Positions 23,504 to 34,500 of a DNA stretch of 34,601 nt are shown here, piece by piece. A program made the translations under genes and the position numbers. The notes under the pieces were generated by a model, which was given only the letters and a program-made list of their open reading frames with translations, was not told where the DNA came from and searched no databases. The stretch lies in assembly GCA_002825465.1 (NCBI GenBank), contig PJER01000026.1:1-34601 (forward strand), written 5' to 3'. Every line of letters begins with the position of its first letter. Within the stretch, counting starts at the first letter, position 1. The DNA comes from Candidatus Thorarchaeota archaeon MP8T_1. GTDB taxonomy: Archaea; Asgardarchaeota; Thorarchaeia; Thorarchaeales; Thorarchaeaceae.

Positions 23504-25000
23504 CTAATCCGATTTTAAATCAGGATCAAAGCCTAGATCATCAGATATCTCATCCAATAGATCTGGACTATCATCTATTGCACTTTCTGCATCCCATTCA
23601 TCTTGCATAGGCTGTTGTTGCTGCAATCCTTTGTGAATCATAACACAACCGATTGAAGAAATAGTTCCTACTGAAATCAAGGTCAGGGGTATTGAAACAG
23701 AGATGAGCCAACCAAAAAATGCAATTTGGGGAATACCAAGGAGTAAAATAACTGTAGGAAATAATGAGTAGACCCCGTTTCTTACTCTATTTGGAATAGC
23801 ATCAACAAAGACCCTTCCAGTTAGTACGTTAGCTAACTGTAGAAAGATTCCGACACTGAAGAAGACCAGAATCATGATTGTCACAGGAAGAAGCGAATCA
23901 ACAGGGACTCTTAGAATCAGTATTCCTGTTCCAGGTAAGTAATAATCTATCATCGGTGCATCCGGCGGCGGTACAGGGAAGATGAACATAATAATTGCAA
24001 AGATCCAGAAGAAGAGTGCACCTGCAGATTGAAGGAATCGAAATCGCGGTATCCATTTCTTTGGTTCGAAATTCTTAGCCCAGACTCCTGAACGTTCAGA
24101 ATAGAAAACCATCGGGAGCATTACTATTGTACGCATGCTAGCGACTGCAACATCAGATATCAAGTAAGAATAGTACATGGGAAACAGGATCAGGTTTGCC
24201 CACACGGTTATACAACTGTTAACTAACATCGTTCCAACAAGCAAATACTTCACGTAGGAACTGCTGAAGAGAAATTGAACTCCCTCTCTGAGCAATGAAA
24301 AATACTCATCCATTGTTGGACGTTTCTGATCAAGTTCATCAGTGTCTGGCAGGTTCTTCACATATTTTACACAAAGAAAAGCAATTATCACACACATGAT
24401 TGCCTGAATCTGAAATACCCAGGGTCTCCCAAAGATAGAAGCAAGTATACTTCCAGGAATCAGGATGAGTGTGTTAGTAAACCAGTACAACATACCTAAT
24501 TTTCCTTGGAAGACTCCGTACTCCTTTCTTCCTTCGTCCTCAGGCATCGTCACCTGCCAGTTGCTATCAAACCAACTTCCCATCGCTCCACTTTGCTGTG
24601 AACCTGCAAATCCCATCATGGCATAGATTAGTACCAGGAGAAGAAATGGTGGATTTGGTGTTACTATAGAAACAAGATAGAATGCAACAGCATATGTGAG
24701 ATAAGCAGTCAGGAGTATGTACCGTTGCCCAAGCCAGTCTCCAATTACGCCCGTCGGGTAATCAAATAGAGTTTGAACAGCCATTTCAATAATGACTAGA
24801 AATCCAACATAGGTCATTCCTACAATATAGCCAGTTTCACCACCACCACCTAACGCGTTCGCTACAAAGATTAGATAGAAGGTCGTGGAGATTGTAAAGG
24901 CAACCTGCATGATAAGACCGAGAGATGTGTAAATCTTCGCTAATCGGATTACCTCTGGTGTTGCATCTCTGAGACCAAAGTATGAAGTAATCCTACCCAC
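23504..25000 (-). CDS. MFS transporter
   Basis: Major facilitator superfamily transporter of 498 aa, about twelve membrane helices. The loop 2-3 motif A is seen in FDYPTGVIGDWLGQRYILLTAY (about 82-103). A long polar loop (about 215-240) divides the halves. The C-terminal tail (about 463-498) is acidic and Gln-rich (QQQQPMQDEWDAE). Start GTG 25000. It lies 67 nt downstream of a GH3 glycosidase on the same strand, so sugar or glycoside uptake is a possible role, but motifs do not specify substrate. Confidence 0.85.
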   Translation of the reverse strand: MGRITSYFGLRDATPEVIRLAKIYTSLGLIMQVAFTISTTFYLIFVANALGGGGETGYIVGMTYVGFLVIIEMAVQTLFDYPTGVIGDWLGQRYILLTAYLTYAVAFYLVSIVTPNPPFLLLVLIYAMMGFAGSQQSGAMGSWFDSNWQVTMPEDEGRKEYGVFQGKLGMLYWFTNTLILIPGSILASIFGRPWVFQIQAIMCVIIAFLCVKYVKNLPDTDELDQKRPTMDEYFSLLREGVQFLFSSSYVKYLLVGTMLVNSCITVWANLILFPMYYSYLISDVAVASMRTIVMLPMVFYSERSGVWAKNFEPKKWIPRFRFLQSAGALFFWIFAIIMFIFPVPPPDAPMIDYYLPGTGILILRVPVDSLLPVTIMILVFFSVGIFLQLANVLTGRVFVDAIPNRVRNGVYSLFPTVILLLGIPQIAFFGWLISVSIPLTLISVGTISSIGCVMIHKGLQQQQPMQDEWDAESAIDDSPDLLDEISDDLGFDPDLKSD

Positions 25001-25067
25001 TGCAGTAACCCTTTTCTCTGGAGGTATGCGTTATCTTAAACATCTTTTGTCATATTTTGATAATTAT

Positions 25068-27128
25068 CTATCCAATAGAAAATTCAGCATCTAGATAGAT
25101 TGCCCTTGACGAGTTACCAATTAAGAACTTGAAATCTCCAGATTCTACTACCCAATCATGCTTTCCAGTATCATAGAATGCAAGATCATCAGCTCGAACA
25201 AGAATTGAAGCTTTCTTCGTTTCACCTGGTTTGAGATACACCTTCTCGAAACCAACTAGTTCTCTTGGAGGACGTTCCACAGATGTTTTAACATCATGTG
25301 AATATACTTGAATAACTTCTGCACCTACACGATTTCCTGTGTTTGTGATATCCATACTGATAGTGAGTTTATCTTTAATATTCTGAATCTCTGTTCGCGA
25401 AAGATGAACATTACCAAATTCGAAAGTTGTATAGGATTCCCCAAAGCCGAAGGGGAAGAGTGGTTCGATATTCTTCTCATCAAACCATCGATACCCTACA
25501 AAGATCCCTTCATCATAAGACACATTTTTCTCTTCGTCACCCGGGTAATTCCTTTGATTTCCACTATGATGTGCTGGTGAATCTGAGAGTTGTTTAGGAA
25601 ATGTCAATGGAAGTTTCCCTGATGGATTAACATCACCAAAGATCGTGTTCGCAATTGCATGTCCTGCCTCCATACCTCCAAACCAACACATCAAGACTGC
25701 ATCGACATCATCAATCCAATCACTCATCGCTATAGGACTGCCTGCAATCACACAAACTATGGTCTTCTGATGCTCTTTAGCAACTCTCTTGATTAGTGCC
25801 ACTTGTTCCTCCTTAAGATCAAGTGAGGTTCTATCAGAAGATTCTGAATCTCCTCCTTTACCATGGTCTTGCCCCACGAACACTATTCCAATTTCTCCAC
25901 CGGAATTATTTTGGTGAAGCTTAACTCTCCCTTCGGTCTTCTTGATCAATCCTTCTAGCGGTGTTACCTCATATGGTGGTTTTACTGCAGATGAACCACC
26001 TTTCAAGAATCCTCCGAACTTCTTGGTTAGATGCTTTCCATAGATGCTTAGCTCTTCTAGATTCTCTAATGATAGAGGTAGTATGTTTCCTTCATTCTTT
26101 AAGAGAACCATACCTTCTTCTGCAGCTCTACAGGCAAGTTCCTGGTGCTCTCTAGTATTACGAGAACCTTGAGGTAATTTTTCTGGTCTATCAAAGAGAC
26201 CTGTCAAGAACATTACTCGAAGATTTCTCCGGACAAGATCATCTAATGTATCTTCAGTGAATTTTCCTTCTTCAAATGCCTTCTGAAGTGATTTAGTTTT
26301 GTACCTTAATGCCCAAGGCATCTCAAGACCAAGGCCTGCATTGATGCATCCTTCTGTTGTTTTGATAGGCCTTGATGCAAACCAATCTGTCATTACCAAT
26401 CCATTGAATCCCCACTTCTCCATCAGAATCTCACGAAGTAGGTATTTGTTTTCACTCCCATAGGTTCCATTCACTTTATTGTAGCAAGCCATGACGCTCC
26501 AAGGGTCTGCTTCAAGAACTGCAGATCTGAATGCTCTCAGATATATCTCATTCAATGTCCGCTCATCTACAACTGAGTTTGATTTCATTCTATCAGTTTC
26601 TTGATTATTCGCAGCATAATGTTTCAGACATGCAGCGACTCGTTGTTCTTGTATTCCTTTAACAAGTGGAATTGCTAATTCTTTAGTCAGATATGGATCT
26701 TCGCTGAAGTACTCGAATGTACGACCATTAAGTGGAGTCCGTGCAATGTTGATACCCGGAGCAAGTAGGACATGTCTACCTGCGGCTCGCACCTCCTCAC
26801 CCATAGCTACACCAATCTGATGTGTTAAGACCCGATTCCAAGAAGCAGCCAGTGAAACTGTTGCTGGAAATCTCGTATTCTTACTAAAACCACTAGAGTG
26901 CATTGCGACTCCTAGAGGACCATCAGTGGTTTTGAATGACGGAATATCAAGCCTCTTAATAGGAGCTGTCACATAGAATCGATGTCTTCCATGACTTGTT
27001 AATAGTCTAAATTTCTCATTGAGTGTTAATCTTGAGAAGAGATCATTGACCCTAGTTTCGATTTCTGTAGTATCATCAAGATAGACTGGTTCAGCAGACA
27101 TAGTTCTGGTTCTTTGACGAACATGCAT
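25068..27128 (-). CDS. Glycoside hydrolase family 3 beta-glycosidase
   Basis: Retaining beta-glycosidase of family GH3, 686 aa, with the usual three parts: TIM barrel, alpha/beta sandwich, and FnIII-like C-terminal domain (about 590-680, ELVGFEKVYLKPGETKKASI). Active-site features are LKHYAANNQETDR (168-180) for substrate binding and VMTDWFA with the nucleophile Asp248. The likely acid/base Glu is in the SYDEGIFVGYR loop near the end of the sandwich. No signal peptide, so it acts inside on imported oligosaccharides or glycosides. The start is ATG 27128; ATG 27101 (residue 10) is an alternative. No good ribosome binding site is seen. The MFS gene downstream may supply its substrate. Confidence 0.93.
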   Translation of the reverse strand: MHVRQRTRTMSAEPVYLDDTTEIETRVNDLFSRLTLNEKFRLLTSHGRHRFYVTAPIKRLDIPSFKTTDGPLGVAMHSSGFSKNTRFPATVSLAASWNRVLTHQIGVAMGEEVRAAGRHVLLAPGINIARTPLNGRTFEYFSEDPYLTKELAIPLVKGIQEQRVAACLKHYAANNQETDRMKSNSVVDERTLNEIYLRAFRSAVLEADPWSVMACYNKVNGTYGSENKYLLREILMEKWGFNGLVMTDWFASRPIKTTEGCINAGLGLEMPWALRYKTKSLQKAFEEGKFTEDTLDDLVRRNLRVMFLTGLFDRPEKLPQGSRNTREHQELACRAAEEGMVLLKNEGNILPLSLENLEELSIYGKHLTKKFGGFLKGGSSAVKPPYEVTPLEGLIKKTEGRVKLHQNNSGGEIGIVFVGQDHGKGGDSESSDRTSLDLKEEQVALIKRVAKEHQKTIVCVIAGSPIAMSDWIDDVDAVLMCWFGGMEAGHAIANTIFGDVNPSGKLPLTFPKQLSDSPAHHSGNQRNYPGDEEKNVSYDEGIFVGYRWFDEKNIEPLFPFGFGESYTTFEFGNVHLSRTEIQNIKDKLTISMDITNTGNRVGAEVIQVYSHDVKTSVERPPRELVGFEKVYLKPGETKKASILVRADDLAFYDTGKHDWVVESGDFKFLIGNSSRAIYLDAEFSIG

Positions 27129-27196
27129 TACAATGTTTCGGATTTATTACGATACAATCTTATGGTTTAATGATTGATAATCAGTAGGTTTTTTCT

Positions 27197-27472
27197 ATGC
27201 CACCAATTGATGATGTCGTCTATCCTCAGAATCCTGAGGAATGGCAAACCTGGTTACAGATCAACCTAGGAATTGATAGCGCGAAAGGTAAATCAATGGC
27301 TCAAGAAGATAGATTTCCATTAGAACAATTAGTGGCTCTCTGGAATGCGAGATTCAATTCTGAGAAAGGGTATAGCCCTTCCTTTATTCCTGCTTTAGTT
27401 CGAAATAAGATGGGCTTTGTAAAGTGGATCTATCTTGATGGTCCTGAACCTAATTGGACAAAGAGTGATTAG
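27197..27472 (+). CDS. Small hypothetical protein
   Basis: Unrecognised 91-aa protein, soluble and Trp-rich (four Trp, including the opening EEWQTWLQINLGID). It has the look of a compact domain of helices, ending in GFVKWIYLDGPEPNW. Divergent from the GH3 gene. No ribosome binding site is visible just before ATG 27197 (T-rich), so it may be leaderless. A coding pattern without internal stops and a plausible composition support it moderately. Confidence 0.55.
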   Translation: MPPIDDVVYPQNPEEWQTWLQINLGIDSAKGKSMAQEDRFPLEQLVALWNARFNSEKGYSPSFIPALVRNKMGFVKWIYLDGPEPNWTKSD

Positions 27473-27571
27473 TGGTATTGAATTCGACTAGTTTTTTAGT
27501 CTCAATGTCAATTGTCAGTAATCCTTTATCGGGATACTATCTTCAAGTACCACGAGGGGTGTTTGATAGAA

Positions 27572-29635
27572 ATGAATCGAAATGTAGTGTTTGTGTTATT
27601 GTTGATTTTCATATTATCGGGAATTCAGACTGAATCACCTAGCAACAATGTAGTAATCAGTGTTGAAAGGCCCGAATATGTACTATCTCAAACCGAACTA
27701 TCAATTTACGAAATGATTACTCCTGCTGTGAATGATTCCTATGCAGAATCTCTCGCATATTCTCTCTTTAACATTCGTGATACTCCTGCTGAGGAGGCTG
27801 AAGACATGTTCTTCATTACCAGAGGAAATGAATCCTTTGAGATAGATAAGAGAGATGGCTCCATGTGGTATGGAGACTATAGCAAACTCTGGAATATTTC
27901 TCTAGGAGTAGAATTACCTACTCCAGCTGTCGCTCAGCGCAGCGCATGGGATTGGCTTACTGAAAATGGAATCTTTCCAGAGGGAGCCAGTCTGGCAAGT
28001 ATTGGTTCAACGAATGTCACTACGTACAACTTAGCTTTGGATCGAACTTTATCTAAAACCCTTCAGTACAATATCAATTATGAATTCACAATTGGTGACA
28101 TCCCAGTATCTGGTGATGCTGCCCAGATCTGTGTAATGATTGGAGAGGGCGGTGATATCGTAGGATTTGACTGGAAATGGAGAGAACCCATGTCCGAACC
28201 GTATGCAAAATTCGAAATGATAGAATACGAGTCAATTCTAGAAGTCAATGGCATTTCACCCAGTGACGTAATTAGCCATCGGTTGGTCTACACTATCGAT
28301 GATGATCCTGATGAAGCGAAATTTCTCTTTCCCGTTTGGGAGATTGAATTCATCGAACCAGCAGATGATACAGAACTTGAGGTTCACAATTTCTTACACA
28401 TAGATGCTACCCTCTTTGATCCTGAGGTTGAGATCATTACTCCCTCCGGCGCTTTTGTGGCTATACCAGGTGAAACGATTGCATTTGATTGTCATGTTCA
28501 ATTTGGCACACCTCCCTACACCTATGAGTGGTCTTCCGACCATCAAGGCATTCTTAGCACTTCAAAATCGTTCTCTACATCTCTTCTCACTGAAGTAATA
28601 AAGATGGACACACATGTTCCTCATGCAATTGCAATAAGAGTTAGAGATGCTGATAATCGTGCTTGTAGCGATGTCGTTAAAGTTACTATTGAACCTGGAG
28701 ACTTCAATCCAGATACGACAATCACTTTAGTTGCTGCAGGTGCTATCGGTGTGATTCTACTCTCATTGATTGTTTTCCGGAGAAGGAGAGTGGTACCAAT
28801 CCTATTCTTTTTGGTCATGATGTTCTCTGCATTCATGTTCCTACCAATTAGCTCAGCTGGTTCTGAGGTCAATAATACCCCAGCGTTCATACCCAGTGCT
28901 CCTTCAGGTGCCTTTGACGACGGTGTCAAAGAAATAGGCATAGAGTGGGTAGGTCTGTCACATAGTAAACCTCTCTGGTGGACTGAAACAAATATTGAAG
29001 GTTGGTACAACAAAATGGGAACTACAGGCGGATATAGTAGAGAATTCAACTGGGGAGAATATTCCGCTTGGGAAGAAGACTTCAAAGATGTTCAATTCAG
29101 CGGGACTGACACACAATGGATTGATGCAGTCGATTTTGTGTACTATCAGGACCATGGAGGTCCAGATGGAGTATCCTTCGTTTCCAATCATGATGACCAC
29201 GGTCTCAATTATTGGCACATGCGATTAGGAGATGGTGATTTAGACTCCATAGTCTTTGATGCCTGTAGTCCTCTTGCTTGGCAAAACTCTACTGGCCACG
29301 ATGTCTTCCAAAGATGGGCTCCAGCAATGAGAGGCATTCATCAGGTCTGTTCATTCGGAACTAGTAGTAAAAACTCTAACACCAGAGGAACCGCCTTTGC
29401 CACATATATGACCGACCTTGGCATGACCATTGTTAGCGCTTGGTTCAGAGCGTGTGAAGAGACTGAACCTTCAGATCATACCTCTGCAGTGTTCTATGCT
29501 ACCAAGTCTCCGAATCCCTATGCACCGCAATTGGATGACCCAATAAACGATCATGCTTATGGATTTGGTTATGTCTGTTCGGATCCCAAACCAGGTGAGT
29601 TCTTGTATTATGTCTATATTGTGAGTAGTTGTTAG
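27572..29635 (+). CDS. Membrane surface protein: PKD domain plus DUF6345-like clan CD peptidase-like domain
   Basis: Large extracytoplasmic protein with no close match I can name. Numbered from ATG 27572: signal peptide 2-19; an N-terminal region with ordered Trp/Tyr patches; a PKD-like domain about 286-373 (GTPPYTYEWSSDHQG); two adjacent membrane helices at about 387-403 and 408-426 with an RRRR loop; then a C-terminal domain. There YYQDHGGPDGVSF gives His528 and SIVFDACSPL gives Cys565, each after a hydrophobic strand. That is the H-G and A-C pattern of caspase-clan (CD) peptidases such as gingipains and metacaspases. The domain resembles DUF6345. The preferred start leaves out 20 earlier in-frame residues and has GAGGGGTG upstream. 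Peptidase activity is inference. Confidence 0.7.
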   Translation: MNRNVVFVLLLIFILSGIQTESPSNNVVISVERPEYVLSQTELSIYEMITPAVNDSYAESLAYSLFNIRDTPAEEAEDMFFITRGNESFEIDKRDGSMWYGDYSKLWNISLGVELPTPAVAQRSAWDWLTENGIFPEGASLASIGSTNVTTYNLALDRTLSKTLQYNINYEFTIGDIPVSGDAAQICVMIGEGGDIVGFDWKWREPMSEPYAKFEMIEYESILEVNGISPSDVISHRLVYTIDDDPDEAKFLFPVWEIEFIEPADDTELEVHNFLHIDATLFDPEVEIITPSGAFVAIPGETIAFDCHVQFGTPPYTYEWSSDHQGILSTSKSFSTSLLTEVIKMDTHVPHAIAIRVRDADNRACSDVVKVTIEPGDFNPDTTITLVAAGAIGVILLSLIVFRRRRVVPILFFLVMMFSAFMFLPISSAGSEVNNTPAFIPSAPSGAFDDGVKEIGIEWVGLSHSKPLWWTETNIEGWYNKMGTTGGYSREFNWGEYSAWEEDFKDVQFSGTDTQWIDAVDFVYYQDHGGPDGVSFVSNHDDHGLNYWHMRLGDGDLDSIVFDACSPLAWQNSTGHDVFQRWAPAMRGIHQVCSFGTSSKNSNTRGTAFATYMTDLGMTIVSAWFRACEETEPSDHTSAVFYATKSPNPYAPQLDDPINDHAYGFGYVCSDPKPGEFLYYVYIVSSC

Positions 29636-29641
29636 AACTTG

Positions 29642-29667
29642 AGGAAGGGATTTTTCCCTTCCTTCTT
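29642..29667. terminator. Hairpin terminator
   Basis: A perfect 9-bp stem AGGAAGGGA (29642-29650) and TCCCTTCCT (29655-29663) around TTTT, followed by a T-rich end. It lies 6 nt after the surface-protein stop and just before the convergent small gene stop at 29670, so it can serve both. Confidence 0.7.
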
Positions 29668-29669
29668 AC

Positions 29670-30137
29670 CTATGGCGGAGTCCACTCTTTTGGAGTAATT
29701 GCAGATAATGCACGTAGCAAGTCCTTTGTCCTCGAATCATCATTTCTACAACTCTCCCATATCTCCTGACTGAAGATTGGATTTCCGTTTTCTAGAATTG
29801 TGAATGTGAGGAGTGCTGTGTCGGGGAGTGCTCGATCTGTACAATTTTCCAAATCCCAGATTTTTTTCTCCAGTAAAACTTTAGCAAAGGACTTCAACTT
29901 ATCTTCTGAAAAAACAATTTTGTTTACTTTTGTCGCCTTTTTTTCTTCTGGACTATCTACCTCTATTCCTCTTGGAATTCTTCTATGTTCAACCTTCTCA
30001 GATGTAACAAGAATCTTCAGACGTGTATGAAATGAGGTGTGTCCTGATAGATACTCAAATGAGAAGTTGGTTATGTTCGCTTTGCCTTTTACTAGATCCT
30101 TTAGGTAGTTTTTCAAATCTTTTTCCGAATATGTCAC
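29670..30137 (-). CDS. Hypothetical soluble protein
   Basis: Unrecognised 155-aa protein with mixed charge and an alternating strand look (THHTRLKILVTSEK-like pattern at 35-50, FTILENGNPIFSQEIW near 112-128). No membrane helix or signal peptide. GTG 30137 follows GAGGAG (30142-30147) by about 4-6 nt, a good ribosome binding site that makes this a real gene. It may be cotranscribed with the TPR protein, 77 nt upstream. Confidence 0.65.
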   Translation of the reverse strand: MTYSEKDLKNYLKDLVKGKANITNFSFEYLSGHTSFHTRLKILVTSEKVEHRRIPRGIEVDSPEEKKATKVNKIVFSEDKLKSFAKVLLEKKIWDLENCTDRALPDTALLTFTILENGNPIFSQEIWESCRNDDSRTKDLLRALSAITPKEWTPP

Positions 30138-30214
30138 ATGCTTCTCCTCAATGTAGTTTGAATCATCAAATTAGTCTAGAATTGATTCAAGATAAGGTAT
30201 TGCACTTCATTCTT

Positions 30215-31555
30215 CTACCAAAGGAATCTACTACTCTGCACCGGAGAACCTTCTCGAAGCTTGAATCGCTTTCCAGAAGATTGAAAGATTCCCGGTCTAT
30301 CTGGTTCATTAATAGTCTTCAACGCATTAAGAAGCGATATAATATCTTCAGCATCATCAAAAAATGACTCGTCAATTTCTGCTTCAATTATTTTGTCAGC
30401 AAGTTCACTTTCATCTGATTTATCTGCTGGACTCATTTGAACCTGATCTTCAATGTATGCTAGCTGCTCTTCCCATGGTGCTACCTTATTCTGATACAGA
30501 TATGTTGTAATATCTGCTGCAAATGGGAATGTTGTTGTCCAACAGGTAGCATGACACCATAGTATCTGATTGGGATTGTGATTTTGCAATCTGCTGATAA
30601 TATCTGGGTCGTCAATATCGTGAAGGTCATATACTATTATGAGTCCTTGAGTGGTTTCATCAAATTCATTCCAAGCAATCATAGGGATTTCAAGTATCTT
30701 TGACGCAGCAATTCCTAGGGCTCTACTTCCTCGATCAGGAAGTGTAATGATTGCCTCTACCTGAATATCGCTGTGTTCTAGGATTTTCCCAATTCGAAGT
30801 ATTCCATCTTTGATCAGTGGATAGTTGTCACTGATGTATGCATATCTTCCTAACATGCCATCATCAAAGCCATAGGGTGAGAGATGAAGAAGGATAGACC
30901 CATTGATAGCTAAATGCCATCCTCGTAAGTCCCTCTCATCAAGTGCTCGTGTCTTTTTCAATGCAAGAGCTCGATTGACCATTCCTCTAAGCATTGCGAA
31001 CATGAATTGAATTGTATCATCTGGATCTTTTTCTAAGATTGGTAAAATGGATTTTGCCGCTTCAACATTCCCGACCATTATGGCATTATATCCCAGAAGA
31101 TAAAGACACATGCTATCATCGCCAAAAAACACCCTTGCCTCAACTAACATCTTGTATGCATCATTATGAAACATCAATACTTCCAGATTTGCTGAGAGTT
31201 CTGTTATCACTCTAATATTGGATGGATCGATATCTAGTGCCTTTCTCAGAAGCATAGCTGCAACGCCATAGAGACCCTCCTCATAGAGTGCATATGCTAG
31301 GTCATAAAGACCATCAACATTTTCGGGGTCGTCAATTATGGCATCAATTGATTGTTCAACAGACTCACCTAGAACGGGACTAACTATGTTCTTGAACAGA
31401 GTGAAGATATCATACCAATGAGTTTCATTTTCAATTCTTGCAGGATAATTCAAGAATGGACGAATATGAGAGAATGCTTGAATTGCGTCTGATTCTTTGA
31501 GAGATTTTTCTGCCTGCTCTTTAGCTCTAAGATATTCAGGTGGTAGCGTATTCAC
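30215..31555 (-). CDS. TPR protein with phosphoribosyltransferase-like region
   Basis: Soluble 446-aa protein. Residues about 80-185 look like tetratricopeptide repeats (LYDLAYALYEEGLYGVAAMLL, LDIDPSNIRVITELSANLEV, CLYLLGYNAIMVGNVEAA). After it, VEAIITLPDRGSRALGIAASKILEIPMIAW (266-295) recalls the first half of type I phosphoribosyltransferases (a strand, then an RG-type loop and helix that picks the substrate). The place of the PRPP loop reads LIIVYDLHDIDD, without the usual acidic-acidic TG motif, so enzymatic activity is doubtful. The end is acidic and low in structure. It starts 3 nt after the AOR fusion stop, so they form one operon. An adaptor or chaperone for the fusion is possible by position. 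Confidence 0.68.
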   Translation of the reverse strand: MNTLPPEYLRAKEQAEKSLKESDAIQAFSHIRPFLNYPARIENETHWYDIFTLFKNIVSPVLGESVEQSIDAIIDDPENVDGLYDLAYALYEEGLYGVAAMLLRKALDIDPSNIRVITELSANLEVLMFHNDAYKMLVEARVFFGDDSMCLYLLGYNAIMVGNVEAAKSILPILEKDPDDTIQFMFAMLRGMVNRALALKKTRALDERDLRGWHLAINGSILLHLSPYGFDDGMLGRYAYISDNYPLIKDGILRIGKILEHSDIQVEAIITLPDRGSRALGIAASKILEIPMIAWNEFDETTQGLIIVYDLHDIDDPDIISRLQNHNPNQILWCHATCWTTTFPFAADITTYLYQNKVAPWEEQLAYIEDQVQMSPADKSDESELADKIIEAEIDESFFDDAEDIISLLNALKTINEPDRPGIFQSSGKRFKLREGSPVQSSRFLW

Positions 31556-31558
31556 ATT

Positions 31559-34500
31559 CTATCCCGTCTTTGTCAATTCTTCTTCTCTAAGCTTCTTCTT
31601 GAAGAGTTTCATGACGACAGTCAATGGCAGTTCATCTCTGAACTCAACCCATTTTGGTACTGCATATGGCTTTACTTTGTCCTTGAGAAAATCTATGATG
31701 TCCTGTTCAGTAACTTTTCCTTTGTAATCATGTTTCAACTGAATGAATGCCTTTACACGCTCGCTTCCGGGCCTCTCTGGATCAGGGATACCAATCACTC
31801 CTGCTATCTCAACTGCTTCATGTTCATGTAGGATATCATCTATGACTCTGCTGTAGACTTTATTACCAGATACATTGATCATGTCTTTTATTCGGTCGAC
31901 TACCTTGAAGTAACCATCATTATCCATCTCAACGATATCGCCCATCGGAAGCCAGCCTCCTTGCTTGAGACCGCTACCTTTAGTTGGAAAATATCCGACC
32001 ATAGTTTGTGGGCCACGAACCCAGATCTCTCCTCGACTACCGATAGGAAGTTCCTCACCTGTATCAGGGTCTACAATCTTGATATCAGTATCAGGAATTG
32101 GTATTCCAACACCTCTCTTTGTTTCAGCCATGAATCCAGTTACTTTTGAGAGTGCTGAGACGTTGATTGTCACCACACAGGAAGTCTCTGTGGCTCCGTA
32201 TCCCTCCCCCATTGGCACTCCTGACTTCTCCTCGAAATCCTCTGCAAGTTCTTCAGGAAGAGCTGCAGCTCCGGAGAAGTAGAAAATCTGAGCCTTTACC
32301 AAGTCCATTTGCGATAGGAAGGTGTAATGTGTAGGTACTGCGAAGACAATGAATGGTCTATGTGCATTGATTGTTTCGATAATCTTTGAAATGTCGCGTG
32401 AGTCCATGAGATGCATTTTGATTCCCCAAGAAATGCATGCATGGACCGCCCAGTGTCCATAAGCATGGAATATTGGGATACAGACAACTGCAGAGCTCTT
32501 TCCAATGATACCTTCCTTAAGAGGTTCCATCATCCAGTGGATAGACTGTCGTATATTCGACGTAATATTGTAATGCGAAAGCATAGTTCCCTTGGGTTGT
32601 CCAGTGGTTCCTCCGGTAAATGGAAGAAGCGCGATATCTTCTCTCGGGTTGATTTCAACTGTTTCAGTGTGAGGCTCGTATTTCTCAATCAGGTCGCTCA
32701 TGAGGTAATAATTCTCATCCTGAATTTCCTCCATTTCTGGATACTCATAGTCGGGAAAGAGTTTGGTCGGTGCATAAATTACCGTGTGAATATCAGTATC
32801 ATCTTTTACCTCGTTGAGCCGTTCGATTCTCCTATAGGAACAGATTGCAATCTTTGCTTTACTTTCTTTGAGTTCATATCTCAAGTCCTCTGTCTTGTGA
32901 AGGATACTTAGCGGAACATGTATCGCACCAATCTTCATAGAGGCATAATCTGCTATAATGAATTCTGGGCATCCAGGAAGAACAGTAGCTACAGGGTCTC
33001 CTTTCTTGACTCCAAGGGCAACAAGAGCTGATGCCAGCCTATCGACTCTCTCCTTTAGTTCTGGATATGTCATCTCTTCTCCTGCATATTCACATGCTAT
33101 AACATCTGGAAACTCTGCTGCTGTATTCTCAAGGAACTTGTAGACATTCATTTCTGGATATGGTGCCATCGAGTGTTTGAGTTTGAATGGACCAATCTTA
33201 TAACTCTCTAACCACGGTCTCTCTCCCTTGATCTCTCTAACCTCAACTGCAGATTCATCGGATGTTACCACGGTCTCTATCTGCTTCGTTGTCTTTCTCT
33301 GAATCTCTCTAGATTGGACTGCTTTATCATGGACAATATCAATCAACCAATCGAGACCTAACTCCTCAAGCTTCTCTTTTGTTGGTCGTCCCTCTTCATC
33401 CCATCCACGATATTGATAATATGCATCTAGAAGGATGTCTAAATCCACTACCTGCCCTTTTGCTGGTCCTTCAGGTAATGGGTCTTCTAACATTCTAGGT
33501 GGTAGTGTATCGTCTTCCCGTGTAAACCCTTCACGGATGATATATGCTCTCTCTAGATTGTAGATCCTCTCACCCGTCTTTCGAAACTCTTCAGCTGTAT
33601 AATCTAACCCCATGAGCGTCCCCATGAGACCTGCCCAATCCTCTGTTGTAAGGACCATGCCCATGAACTTACATCCGCCAATGGCGTCAAAAATCCCAAA
33701 GGCATCCTCAAAATTCTTGACTATTTCTGTTGTCTCGGGAATTTCTTTCAAGGGGTCTCCAATTTCCGCTTCTTCGACTATCATGAATGGCATTGCTAGA
33801 AATGCTGGTCCCTCGATGTAGGCTGTGATGTGGTCTCCTCCACGATTAGCAGTAGCATAAGCAAGTCCAGTGATCTTTGCTGCACGGCTATCATATCCTG
33901 GGAGTTCGAGACCCTTGACATGCATTGCGAATCTCTCGGATCCTTGTCCAAGTTTTTCAGCCATTCGCTTAGTTCCTTCAGCAAGAAGGTCTCCAATACC
34001 CTCACGTTTACCTATCTTATGAACGATGTCTACAATTAATTGAGCATTACCCCACGAGAAATCCATTCCGTTTACATCTTCGGGTTTCAGGATGCCTCTC
34101 TGATAACACTCCATAGCAAATCCAACAGTATTACCTGCTGAGATTGTATCTATTCCATACTCGTTACACAGGAAGTGGGCAAGTGTGATTGCCTCTAGAC
34201 TATCGACTCCGCACATTGTGCCAAAGGAACTGATACTTTCGTATTCAGGTCCTTCTCCTTTACTCTTGAAAGGTCCTGATTTGATTTCAGCAATTCTTCC
34301 ACAATGAATTGGGCATGCAAAACAGGGCTTTCTCTTAACTAGAATATTCTCATTGATTGCTGTCCCATTGATCTTCTCTGCATTCTCAAACACACCAGTC
34401 TGCCAATTCCGAGTTGGAATACCTCCTTTTACGCTAACGAGATCTACCATGGTGGCCGTGCCATATACCTCAAGGGTCATCTTTAGGATACTCTGATTCA

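Noticed and set aside
32411..32911. Plus-strand frame of 166 aa opposite the acyl-CoA synthetase
   Set aside because: Shadow of the fusion gene; no recognisable protein features.
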